NCBI GenBank assembly: GCA_964469155.1
Contig: CAYXXU010000107.1
Coordinates: 1 to 10,199 of the forward strand
Length of the DNA stretch: 10,199 bases
Source of the DNA: CAIWKO01 sp964469155
Lineage (GTDB): Bacteria > Bacteroidota > Bacteroidia > Bacteroidales > CAIWKO01
Direction of reading: 5' to 3'
In this document: positions 1 through 7,622 of the stretch, in pieces
Layout of the letters: each line of letters begins with the position of its first letter
Position numbering within the stretch: position 1 is the first letter of the stretch
The notes under the pieces: generated by a model
Database searches by the model: none
What the model was told of the DNA's origin: nothing
The model's input: only the letters and a program-made list of their open reading frames with translations
Translations under genes and position numbers: made by a program

Positions 1-31
1 TTATATTTACTTAATTTAAATCTTTGAAGCC

Positions 32-3000
32 ATGAAACAGATTGTTTTTATTATTATTCTGATTATCTGCTCATTGAATTCTATCTGCCAGATTAATCAC
101 TCCGAAAGATTTTCAATTTCTGATTTTCTCATGCATGATACCCTATGTCCTGATAATCAGACTTATAAACTTTTTAATACAAAAGCAGACAATAAAGAAA
201 TGACATCTGGAATGCCTGAACTTCCTGTTTTTTATTATCGTTTTATAATGCCCAATGGATATGTAATTGATAGCATAACTTATATTGAAGCAGATACCTC
301 AACACTTACACTGAATCGTAAAATGTTTCCCGCGCAAACTGCAGTGCCTGCTTGTATCGGTTGTCCTTCGCCCGTATTTAAAACGCCGGATTCTTTAGTG
401 TATTCATCTTCAGAGCCTTATCCAATCCGAAGAACATTAATCAATGGAAATGGAATCTGGCATACTGCAAACATTTTAACTATTGGTATCTATCCTTACC
501 AATATTTCCCCTTAACAAATAAACTTTCTTTCGCCGGAAGGATAACAACATCAATTTATTATCATATAAATAATGGCGCGACTCAGCAAACTAAAAAAAT
601 GCTGGTTACCGAATACAATACTTTTGTTAATGATTTGCAGAGCATGGTTGAAAACCCTTCTGATGTGAGTATTTTTTTAAGTGGAATTGAGATCATTAAT
701 CAGCTGCCTGTAATAGATAATTTTCCGATTTACCAGTATGTTGTTATTGCGCCTGAATCCTTTATTGGTTCCGAACCGTTAAACAGATTTGTTGAATGGA
801 AGAAGAAAAAAGGAGTAAAAATTGGAGTTGTTTCATTAACAGACTTATACATTTATTGTGATGCGAATAGTATGGGAACTGATGATATAGGCAATACAAC
901 AACCATCCCTCCAAATAATAACTCACTTACAGGGAATGAAGCAAAGATAAGGAAGTACTTGCAAAAGATGAATGATAATGGAGGGTGCAATTATGTGCTT
1001 TTTATTGGAGATGATACGAAAGTTCCGGTTCGAAAATACTACGCTTACCATGATTATGATGGACAGAATTATGATCCCGCTTGTATGCCAACACAAGCAA
1101 TCACTGATAAATATTATGCAGATTTTACTAGTGATTACAATGTAGATGGTGATGGTAATTTGGGCGAATTTGATGGAGATAAGGTAGATAAACATCCTGA
1201 GTGTTACGTGGGGAGAATTCCTTGCTCAACTATTGAAGAATTAGGTTACTGGATTGATAAATTAGTAAATTACGAAACTGATCCAGGTATAGGATCTACC
1301 GATTATCTTGGTAATTTTACTTTGACTATGGCAGATGAGATGCAACAAGGTTTACAAAATAGTAATTCATTATTTAATAACCTGAGTATTTTTAGTTTAA
1401 GAAATTTCAAAGAAATACCTAATATTTTAAATCCAGATAATCCACATGGTAGCGATATAATTAATTCGTTAAAAAATAATCCTACCGGATGGTGGACTTG
1501 GTGTAATCATGGAGATATAGATAAATTTTTAACCATGACTTATGGAAGCAATAACCTGCCTATGAGTGATATAAACTCAACAACTGGAACAAATGGTATC
1601 CTTTCATTAGATAATGAGAATAAATATGGAATTATACACTCGGCGAGTTGTCATGTTGCTTATTTTCCAAGAGCAGATTGCATCCTTCGTTCTGCTTTAT
1701 TTAACAGCAATGGAGGATTTGTATCTTTTAGTGGTAATACTGATTTAGGATGGACAGGAGTCGAAGATTCAAGACTTATATTTTTGACTCAGGATATTAA
1801 ATCATGTCATAATGGGAATGATTTAAATCTAACCAAGATTTGTCCTTTAGATTGGAGGTGGATTATTTCCTGTACACTGAATGAATACTCATACGAATCT
1901 TATTTAACTCATAATTTCTTTGGCGATCCCGAAATGATGTATTACACCAAACAACCTGACCGGATTGTTGCGGATTTATCATCACGACATATTAATGCAA
2001 GTGTTACTAATAATTATCAGGTTACAATCAAAAACTTAGCAAACGGCAGACATGCAATTGTATGTTTGTATCAACCGGCTGATGGACTGCACCCTGAATA
2101 CCAGGAAACTATTGATGTAACCCCGGTAAATCATCAGTGTGTTGCAACTTTCAATATTCCTGCCGGCACGCTTAATTCAGGAAAAATGTTTGTAACCGTA
2201 ACTTCATTTGACATGATGCCTTTTATGGATGAAATTCTTGTTTCGCCCGGTTGCACAAAAAACAACACAGTAGAAGAAATAGGAACAAACACTGTTTATC
2301 CTTCCGGAAGTCAAATTTTTAAAGATCATGATGTTAAAGTAAAAGCAGGAGCAACTCTTACTATAAATGGTGAGGCCTATTTTGTCGGAAGTGCGAAGAT
2401 ATGTGTTATGCCTGGCGGGAAACTGGTAATAGATGGTGGTTTGATTGGCTCTTCATGCGAAAGTCTTTGGGAAGGTGTGGAAGTTTGGGGTAATACCAAT
2501 CTGCCTCAAACTGTTAACAATCAGGGTGTGATATCGGTGATGAACGGAGGAAAAATCAATGATGCCGTTTGTGCCATCAGGACGGCTAAAATGAACGGAA
2601 TTACAACTGATCCAACTACATACGGGGGAATTATCAGATGTAATAATGCATCTTTCATAAACAATAAATGCGCCATTCGTATTTATCCTTACAATCAGGG
2701 AGCTTATAATGCAACAATAAACGAAACCAATTTTTTAACCAATGACCATTACATGATCAATATTGCGCCATTGCCATTGGAAATGTTTTCAATTGATGGT
2801 ATTACCGGACTGAATATAAGCAAATGTACTTTCAATTATTCTGCAGATTTTGAAGGAATTGATGCAAATAACAGAGGTACCGGGCTTCTTTTGACAAATT
2901 GTTCGGTTTCACTTGGCAATACTGACAATACAGGAAGTTCTTTCAGCAATCTGACTTATGGAATCAAAGGAACAAATACGGGGGGAGTACGTACTCCATA

Positions 3001-4792
3001 TATTCGTTACTGTATATTCGAACATAATTTAAGGGGTATTTATCTTTCGGGTTATTATGGAGCTGTAATTAATAGGAATTCTTTCAATACTTTACAAGAT
3101 AATGACAATTACATATCATCAGGGTTATACCTCGACGCCTGCACCGGTTATAGCGTGCAGGAAAATACCTTTGAAGGGCACTATTCAGGCAATAACACCT
3201 ACGAAACCGGTATAATTATTAACAACTCTGGCACAGCGCCTAACGAAATTTACAACAATACGTTTACTAACCTGCAAAACGGCATTACCGCCCAGGACGA
3301 TAATAGAGGACTAGTGTGCAAGTGTAATGATTATGCTGGTGTAAAAACAGACCAGAGTGTTCTGATAACCGGTGGCAGCAGCAACACGATTGGCATTGCA
3401 TTGTACCAGGGTGATGGGCTTTCCGTATCAGGCCCTGCCGGAAATACTTTCTCATTGCGATCTTCAGGCACAGGCGATATTTATAATCAGGGTGTGAGAT
3501 TTAACTATTATCATCATCAAGATATAGCACAATTAAGACTTGAACCTAAGTATTACGAAAAGGTGGACCTAATTCCATATAATTTCGAAAATTACACAAA
3601 GCAAGCAGCATGCCCATCTAAACTAGGAGGCGGGGGTGGCATAAACCAGGAGCAAATAAAGGATGAACTGGCTTCAACCGACCTGCTGATTCAGCAAAAG
3701 CAGGACAGCCTTATAGCATTGATTGATGGAGGTAATACCGAAGAAACCACTGAAGATGTGATTTACAGTTCCCCGCAGGAAGCTTTAGATTTGAGAGATG
3801 ACCTTCTTGCTAAATCACCTTATCTGAGTGATACAGTAATGCAAACAGCCATTGCTAATGAATATGTTCTGCCCAATGCCATGGTGCGCGATATTCTGGT
3901 AGCCAATCCGCAATCGGCTACATCCGATCCTGTACTGGACGAGCTGGATAAGCGTATTGACCCCATGCCCGACGAAATGTACAACCAAATCCTTGATGGC
4001 GAATTGATCGTTTCACCTAAGGAAACAAAGGAAGCCGAGCTGGCATCGCTCAAATTAGCAAGGGAAACAAATTATAACACCCTTGTATCGTTTTATTTAG
4101 CCGATACAGCCGGTTTGCTTTCCGACAGCCTTGACCAGTTGTTGATAAGTGAAAACAAACCGGAAGCTAAGTACCTGCTTGCCTGTAAACAATTGTCCGC
4201 AGGTGATACAGTAGTTGCCGAAAGTACTTTAGCAGCTATACCTGCTACCTTCAACCTTTCGCCGGCGGAAATGAACAGACACGAAAACTACCTGTCTTAT
4301 TTTGCCATTGTTAATAGTATGATGGCAGATACCCTGCCCGGTTACCAATGCGATAGCCTTCAGTTAGTAGCCCTCAATCTGCCCATGCAGGAAGGGTACG
4401 AACCGGTAAGCTCGTATGCCCGCAACATTCTGATTGCTAATGGTGTACTAATCTACAACGAGCCCTACTTAGTTGCTGAAGAAATGAAATCAACAAGGGC
4501 AAAACGGGAACGCAGGAATATAACCACACCTGTAGTGCCACTGTTAACGTTAAGCCCCAACCCTTGTCGGAATTTTGTAATTGTCGGATATTCACTGGAG
4601 AATAATTCCGCTACTGATGCTTTTCTTACAATAAACACATTGCAAGGCGTTGAAATAAAAACAATACAACTAACTGGAGCTAAAGATCAGGTAGTTATAG
4701 CCCTTAATAACTTTAGCCCGGGCATTTATGTTGCCTCATTAAAAGCTGGAGGTAAGTTGATGGATAGCAAGAAAATCATAATTGTAAAATAA
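32..4792 (+). CDS. Secreted gingipain-like (C25) cysteine peptidase with beta-helix, helical module A and T9SS sorting domain
   Basis: The 1586-residue protein starts with a signal peptide (about residues 1-20, cleavage near SICQ|IN), so the ATG at 32 is right. Residues about 25-230 resemble a C25 propeptide (GMPELPV at 60-66). The C25 peptidase spans about 234-640: a Ca-binding-like acidic loop at 368-386 (DYNVDGDGN) followed by YVGRIP (392-397), catalytic His493 in NHGD, catalytic Cys540 in SASCH, and the closing GDPEM motif (631-635). His and Cys lie 47 residues apart against 33 in gingipain RgpB, so an insertion is likely. An Ig-like domain (about 640-745) follows, as in gingipains. Residues about 750-1190 form a right-handed beta-helix rich in N/T/G repeats. 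A five-glycine linker (1199-1203) leads to alpha-helical module A (about 1204-1500), which I do not recognise functionally. The sorting domain is 1504-1586 (SPNP at 1508-1511). Peptidase activity and outer-membrane export are inferred from the family; the substrate is unknown. The beta-helix may bind glycans. Confidence 0.9.
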   Translation: MKQIVFIIILIICSLNSICQINHSERFSISDFLMHDTLCPDNQTYKLFNTKADNKEMTSGMPELPVFYYRFIMPNGYVIDSITYIEADTSTLTLNRKMFPAQTAVPACIGCPSPVFKTPDSLVYSSSEPYPIRRTLINGNGIWHTANILTIGIYPYQYFPLTNKLSFAGRITTSIYYHINNGATQQTKKMLVTEYNTFVNDLQSMVENPSDVSIFLSGIEIINQLPVIDNFPIYQYVVIAPESFIGSEPLNRFVEWKKKKGVKIGVVSLTDLYIYCDANSMGTDDIGNTTTIPPNNNSLTGNEAKIRKYLQKMNDNGGCNYVLFIGDDTKVPVRKYYAYHDYDGQNYDPACMPTQAITDKYYADFTSDYNVDGDGNLGEFDGDKVDKHPECYVGRIPCSTIEELGYWIDKLVNYETDPGIGSTDYLGNFTLTMADEMQQGLQNSNSLFNNLSIFSLRNFKEIPNILNPDNPHGSDIINSLKNNPTGWWTWCNHGDIDKFLTMTYGSNNLPMSDINSTTGTNGILSLDNENKYGIIHSASCHVAYFPRADCILRSALFNSNGGFVSFSGNTDLGWTGVEDSRLIFLTQDIKSCHNGNDLNLTKICPLDWRWIISCTLNEYSYESYLTHNFFGDPEMMYYTKQPDRIVADLSSRHINASVTNNYQVTIKNLANGRHAIVCLYQPADGLHPEYQETIDVTPVNHQCVATFNIPAGTLNSGKMFVTVTSFDMMPFMDEILVSPGCTKNNTVEEIGTNTVYPSGSQIFKDHDVKVKAGATLTINGEAYFVGSAKICVMPGGKLVIDGGLIGSSCESLWEGVEVWGNTNLPQTVNNQGVISVMNGGKINDAVCAIRTAKMNGITTDPTTYGGIIRCNNASFINNKCAIRIYPYNQGAYNATINETNFLTNDHYMINIAPLPLEMFSIDGITGLNISKCTFNYSADFEGIDANNRGTGLLLTNCSVSLGNTDNTGSSFSNLTYGIKGTNTGGVRTPYIRYCIFEHNLRGIYLSGYYGAVINRNSFNTLQDNDNYISSGLYLDACTGYSVQENTFEGHYSGNNTYETGIIINNSGTAPNEIYNNTFTNLQNGITAQDDNRGLVCKCNDYAGVKTDQSVLITGGSSNTIGIALYQGDGLSVSGPAGNTFSLRSSGTGDIYNQGVRFNYYHHQDIAQLRLEPKYYEKVDLIPYNFENYTKQAACPSKLGGGGGINQEQIKDELASTDLLIQQKQDSLIALIDGGNTEETTEDVIYSSPQEALDLRDDLLAKSPYLSDTVMQTAIANEYVLPNAMVRDILVANPQSATSDPVLDELDKRIDPMPDEMYNQILDGELIVSPKETKEAELASLKLARETNYNTLVSFYLADTAGLLSDSLDQLLISENKPEAKYLLACKQLSAGDTVVAESTLAAIPATFNLSPAEMNRHENYLSYFAIVNSMMADTLPGYQCDSLQLVALNLPMQEGYEPVSSYARNILIANGVLIYNEPYLVAEEMKSTRAKRERRNITTPVVPLLTLSPNPCRNFVIVGYSLENNSATDAFLTINTLQGVEIKTIQLTGAKDQVVIALNNFSPGIYVASLKAGGKLMDSKKIIIVK
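3857..3897 (+). repeat. 41-base exact direct repeat, copy 1 (inside module A1)
   Basis: Identical over 41 bases to 9267-9307. It starts AATGAATATG and ends CGATATTCT, and encodes NEYVLPNAMVRDIL. The bases on both sides differ between copies at many third positions. Confidence 0.93.
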
Positions 4793-4805
4793 TTTAAAAT
4801 CATAC

Positions 4806-4838
4806 TCCCATGCTTTTACTGCATGGGATTTTCTTTTT
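4806..4838 (+). terminator. Rho-independent terminator after the peptidase gene
   Basis: A perfect 8-bp stem (TCCCATGC at 4806-4813 with GCATGGGA at 4821-4828) and a 7-base loop are followed by TTTTCTTTTT at 4829-4838. It starts 13 bases after the TAA at 4790-4792, a normal place for an intrinsic terminator. It is odd because the T tract ends only 3 bases before the ATG of the next gene at 4842. The propeller gene must therefore be reached by read-through, or be transcribed from a promoter inside the end of the peptidase gene with the hairpin in its leader. Only a forward-strand T tract is present, so it is not bidirectional. Confidence 0.8.
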
Positions 4839-4841
4839 ATC

Positions 4842-6422
4842 ATGAAAAAAACAGCCTTACTTACTCTTCTGGCAATATTCATACATCAAGTTCTGTTTAG
4901 TCAAACATGGTATAAAAAGTACGATATTGGCAATTATGCAATTGCCAACTCCATTATTGAACAATACGATAAAGGATATTTATTCGGTGGCAGTATTGAC
5001 CATTCAAAGTATGCTAAAATATATAAGACGGATGTAAATGGCAATTTGCAATGGAGTAAATCATTTGGAAATGAACAATACCAAATGGTTGTAAGGGATA
5101 TTGACAAAACGATAGATGGTGGTTGTATTATTTGCCTTGACGGCACAAAATATAATAGTGTAGATGCTTATATAATCAAACTTAACTCATGTACTGAAAT
5201 TGAATGGTGCAAAGTTTTACTCACCCAAGATAACTATGATTTAAGCTGGAAGATCAAGCAAACTCCGGAAGGGGATTTTATCCTTCTAGGAGCGTATTTT
5301 GTAACCAATCCTGAATCGAACCTTTCACTGTTCAAGTTCAACGCAAGTGGTGAACTGATCTGGCAACAGTTCTATCCTTTTGAGTACTATTATAGTGAAG
5401 ATCAACCTAAAGACCTATTAGTGGATTATGATGGGTATTTGGTTACATCTACGCGTTATGCACCTGATTCTGCAACAACTTCTCCACAAGTAGCAAGGAG
5501 TTACTTTGTTAAAACGGATACTGCTGGCAACAAACTATGGGATTTAACCTACGGGACAGAAAATCAATATTACAGCTACCCCTGGGCTACAACCAAAAAC
5601 AGCGAAGGCAAATATTACCATTCTTCCACCCATTCGCCCCCATCGGGCGATAATCCTGCATTGGTTTGGGTAAGCCACGATGGAACCCAAACAGGGTATA
5701 AAGACTTATTGCAAACCAATAACCCGAACTTCTGTGGTATGCCTACCATTACAATGTTGCATGATACAAGTATAGTTTTTTTCGGAGGATACAGGATAAA
5801 TAATGTCTTTCAATATCAGGTCATCAGGACAGATACCTTAGGGAATGTGAAAGATTCAAATTTTATCCCTTATGTTGAGAGTGATTATGAATCTACTGTT
5901 AAAACCTATGATGATAAATTTGTTACCGTTGGCAATGAGGCGCCCGACGGAAACTTTAATATTATTGCCATAAAAGTCAACTCCAACTTAGAATACGACA
6001 GCATCTATACCCAACCCTTTACCTACGACAGCCTGTGCCCGCACCCTATTGTAAGCGATACCGTTGATCCCAACTGCGATAATGTAATTGTAAGCGTGGA
6101 TGAACCTTTTAAAAAGCCTGAAACCACGCAGCTAAAGGTGTACCCCAACCCTACCGATAAAAACCTTACCATAGAATTGCCCAAATACCTGGTGATAACC
6201 GACAACAGCGGGAATGTGCTTGCCACTACGATTTATCACCAGTGGTCGGCGGTTACCTTACAGGCCATAGATTTGCAGGGCAAAACCGTGTTGCAGCAGG
6301 AAGTAGCCAATAATGGTGTACCTTTAGAATTGGATGTTTCGAAGCTACCGGCAGGGATGTATCAGTTCAGATTAGTGTACCACGGGAAACAGGTGGCTGG
6401 GAGCAAGGTGGTGGTGAAATAA
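4842..6422 (+). CDS. Secreted seven-bladed beta-propeller protein with T9SS sorting domain (copy B1)
   Basis: A 526-residue protein with a clear signal peptide (residues 1-21, cleavage near LFSQ|TW), which fixes the start even though the ATG lies almost inside the T tract of the upstream terminator. Seven repeats of roughly 45-60 residues fill about 30-395. They show the pattern of Bacteroidota surface propellers: D(G)GY.. or similar, two strands, then (K/R)TD..GN..W, for example KTDVNGNLQW, KTDTAGNKLW and RTDTLGNVKD. A short connector holds two cysteines (C399 and C412). The sorting domain is 431-526 (YPNP at 434-437, ending SKVVVK). It has an extra segment of about 20 residues between its first two strands compared with the other copies. 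The protein is a paralogue of the product of 7623-9185. No enzymatic motif is visible; a binding or scaffold role at the cell surface is inferred. The TAA lies 18 bases before the next ATG. Confidence 0.88.
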   Translation: MKKTALLTLLAIFIHQVLFSQTWYKKYDIGNYAIANSIIEQYDKGYLFGGSIDHSKYAKIYKTDVNGNLQWSKSFGNEQYQMVVRDIDKTIDGGCIICLDGTKYNSVDAYIIKLNSCTEIEWCKVLLTQDNYDLSWKIKQTPEGDFILLGAYFVTNPESNLSLFKFNASGELIWQQFYPFEYYYSEDQPKDLLVDYDGYLVTSTRYAPDSATTSPQVARSYFVKTDTAGNKLWDLTYGTENQYYSYPWATTKNSEGKYYHSSTHSPPSGDNPALVWVSHDGTQTGYKDLLQTNNPNFCGMPTITMLHDTSIVFFGGYRINNVFQYQVIRTDTLGNVKDSNFIPYVESDYESTVKTYDDKFVTVGNEAPDGNFNIIAIKVNSNLEYDSIYTQPFTYDSLCPHPIVSDTVDPNCDNVIVSVDEPFKKPETTQLKVYPNPTDKNLTIELPKYLVITDNSGNVLATTIYHQWSAVTLQAIDLQGKTVLQQEVANNGVPLELDVSKLPAGMYQFRLVYHGKQVAGSKVVVK

Positions 6423-6440
6423 ACCAAAAATGAATGAAAA

Positions 6441-7610
6441 ATGAGCCGGAACGAATTAATAAGTAGCAATAAAAGTATTTCAGCGCACGCGTTAAAAACG
6501 CGCGCACGAGCGGGTACGGAAACCGTAATCAGCAATTTTACCGGTCAATTACTAACCCTCAAGGATGGAGGCAATACCGCTGAACTGAAAGAGGATATTG
6601 CTTACAGCATCCCGCCCGAAGCGCTTGCCCTTTACAATTCGCTGATGTCCAAATCTCCTTATCTGAGCGATACCGTTTTGGTAGAGGCTATTGAAAAGGA
6701 GGATGTTCTGCCTACAGCAATGGTAACCGATATTCTGGTAGCTAACCCACAGTCAGCCAAAAGCAGCGAAGTAAACGAAGCATTGGACAACCGAACCAAC
6801 CTGCTTAGCGACGAGCAGCGCGAAGATGTTGACCAGGGTGTTTTCGTACTCAGCGCTTTTGAATCGCTTCAATCCTGGTTAAGCGATGCTCTGGCAGAAC
6901 GGGCACAACTGCAATATGCCATTGTAAACCACTATTTAAATGATAGTACGGGCACTGACAGCCTCAATGTCTATCTTGCAGCCCAGCCCGACTTGTGGGC
7001 AAAGCAGTTGCTGTTGATGCAATATCTTGCTGAAGCTGATACCCTGGCTGCTGATGCTTTGTTGCAAGCCATTCCTATCAATAGCCTGAACCCATCGCAA
7101 CAAGCGGAGTGGAACGATATGGCTGAGTATTATGGATTATGCAAACAGATAGCAGTAAACGAAAACAACGTAGTTGACTCTTTACAATTAATTGCCTTGA
7201 CGGAACTTGCTACCCATGTCTCGACTGCTGGTTCTAGTGCACGTAATTTGTTAATTAATCAAGGTGCAATGGTGTATAACGAGCCATATATCTTTCCGGA
7301 TGATAACCTGAAATCAGGAAAAGTAATCAGGAGGAAACAGGCTATTGAAAAAAGTGATGTTGTGTTAAAAGTGTTTCCCAACCCGGCAGTGGATTACATA
7401 ATTGCAGAATATCAGCTAGATAAACATATCAATAAACCATTGCTTAACATCATCGATGTTTTAGGCCGAAATCTCCAAAGTGTTACATTATCTTGTAATA
7501 AAGGATATGAAGTAATACCTCTTAATAACATACCGCCCGGCATATACACAATCACACTTTGTACTAATGGTACAAAAATAAAAGAAGCTAAGATAATTAT
7601 TAGTCAATAG
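6441..7610 (+). CDS. Helical module A protein with T9SS sorting domain but no signal peptide (copy A2)
   Basis: A 389-residue protein. From about residue 37 it aligns without interruption to the last 370 or so residues of the peptidase gene product: DGGNT (42-46), SKSPYLSD, the block starting VLPTAMVTDILVANPQSA (89-106), SSARNLLI and YNEPY (279-283). The sorting domain is 309-389 (FPNP at 312-315, ending KIIISQ). The first 35 residues have no counterpart in the other copies; they are polar and basic (HALKTRARAG at 16-25) and contain no hydrophobic stretch. With no signal peptide the product should not reach the periplasm, so its sorting domain appears useless as drawn. Alternative starts inside the module (for example Met69) do not help. 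It may be a 5'-truncated duplicate, a pseudogene with an intact frame, or a donor cassette. It is flanked closely by the two propeller genes (18 and 12 bases), in the same frame as both. Confidence 0.72.
   Translation: MSRNELISSNKSISAHALKTRARAGTETVISNFTGQLLTLKDGGNTAELKEDIAYSIPPEALALYNSLMSKSPYLSDTVLVEAIEKEDVLPTAMVTDILVANPQSAKSSEVNEALDNRTNLLSDEQREDVDQGVFVLSAFESLQSWLSDALAERAQLQYAIVNHYLNDSTGTDSLNVYLAAQPDLWAKQLLLMQYLAEADTLAADALLQAIPINSLNPSQQAEWNDMAEYYGLCKQIAVNENNVVDSLQLIALTELATHVSTAGSSARNLLINQGAMVYNEPYIFPDDNLKSGKVIRRKQAIEKSDVVLKVFPNPAVDYIIAEYQLDKHINKPLLNIIDVLGRNLQSVTLSCNKGYEVIPLNNIPPGIYTITLCTNGTKIKEAKIIISQ
6483..6527. repeat. Two adjacent small inverted repeats at the 5' edge of module copy A2
   Basis: CGCGTT (6488-6493) pairs with AACGCG (6497-6502) around an AAA loop, and TACGG (6515-6519) pairs with CCGTA (6523-6527), also around AAA. 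GCGCACG occurs twice (6483-6489 and 6502-6508). The segment is GC-rich within AT-rich surroundings. It encodes the part of the A2 protein that has no homology to the other copies and ends about 20 bases before that homology begins. It may mark the join made when the 5' part of this copy was lost; no T tract follows, so it is not a terminator. Confidence 0.5.
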
Positions 7611-7622
7611 TTTATCGTTACT

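Noticed and set aside
13..31. Possible Bacteroidota -7 promoter element (AATCTTTG at 19-26) before the peptidase gene
   Set aside because: It differs from TAnnTTTG by one base, lies only 5 bases from the ATG, and the -33 region falls outside the window, so no promoter can be assigned.
1133..1170. Dockerin or EF-hand-like DYNVDGDGN motif
   Set aside because: It is in the middle of the C25 domain just before VGRIP, where many C25 peptidases have an acidic metal-binding loop. There is no second motif as needed for a dockerin.
923..1195. A 90-residue hydrophobic minus-strand frame
   Set aside because: It lies antisense to the conserved C25 domain. The hydrophobicity follows from AT-rich codons read backwards.
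2984..2997. Perfect 14-base palindrome GGAGTACGTACTCC
   Set aside because: It is inside beta-helix coding sequence, and about one such palindrome is expected by chance in 10 kb. No other regulatory context is present.
6430..6466. Very short frames starting at the ATGs at 6430 and 6434
   Set aside because: They give 4- and 10-residue peptides with no leader-peptide features. They are most likely chance ATGs in an A-rich spacer.
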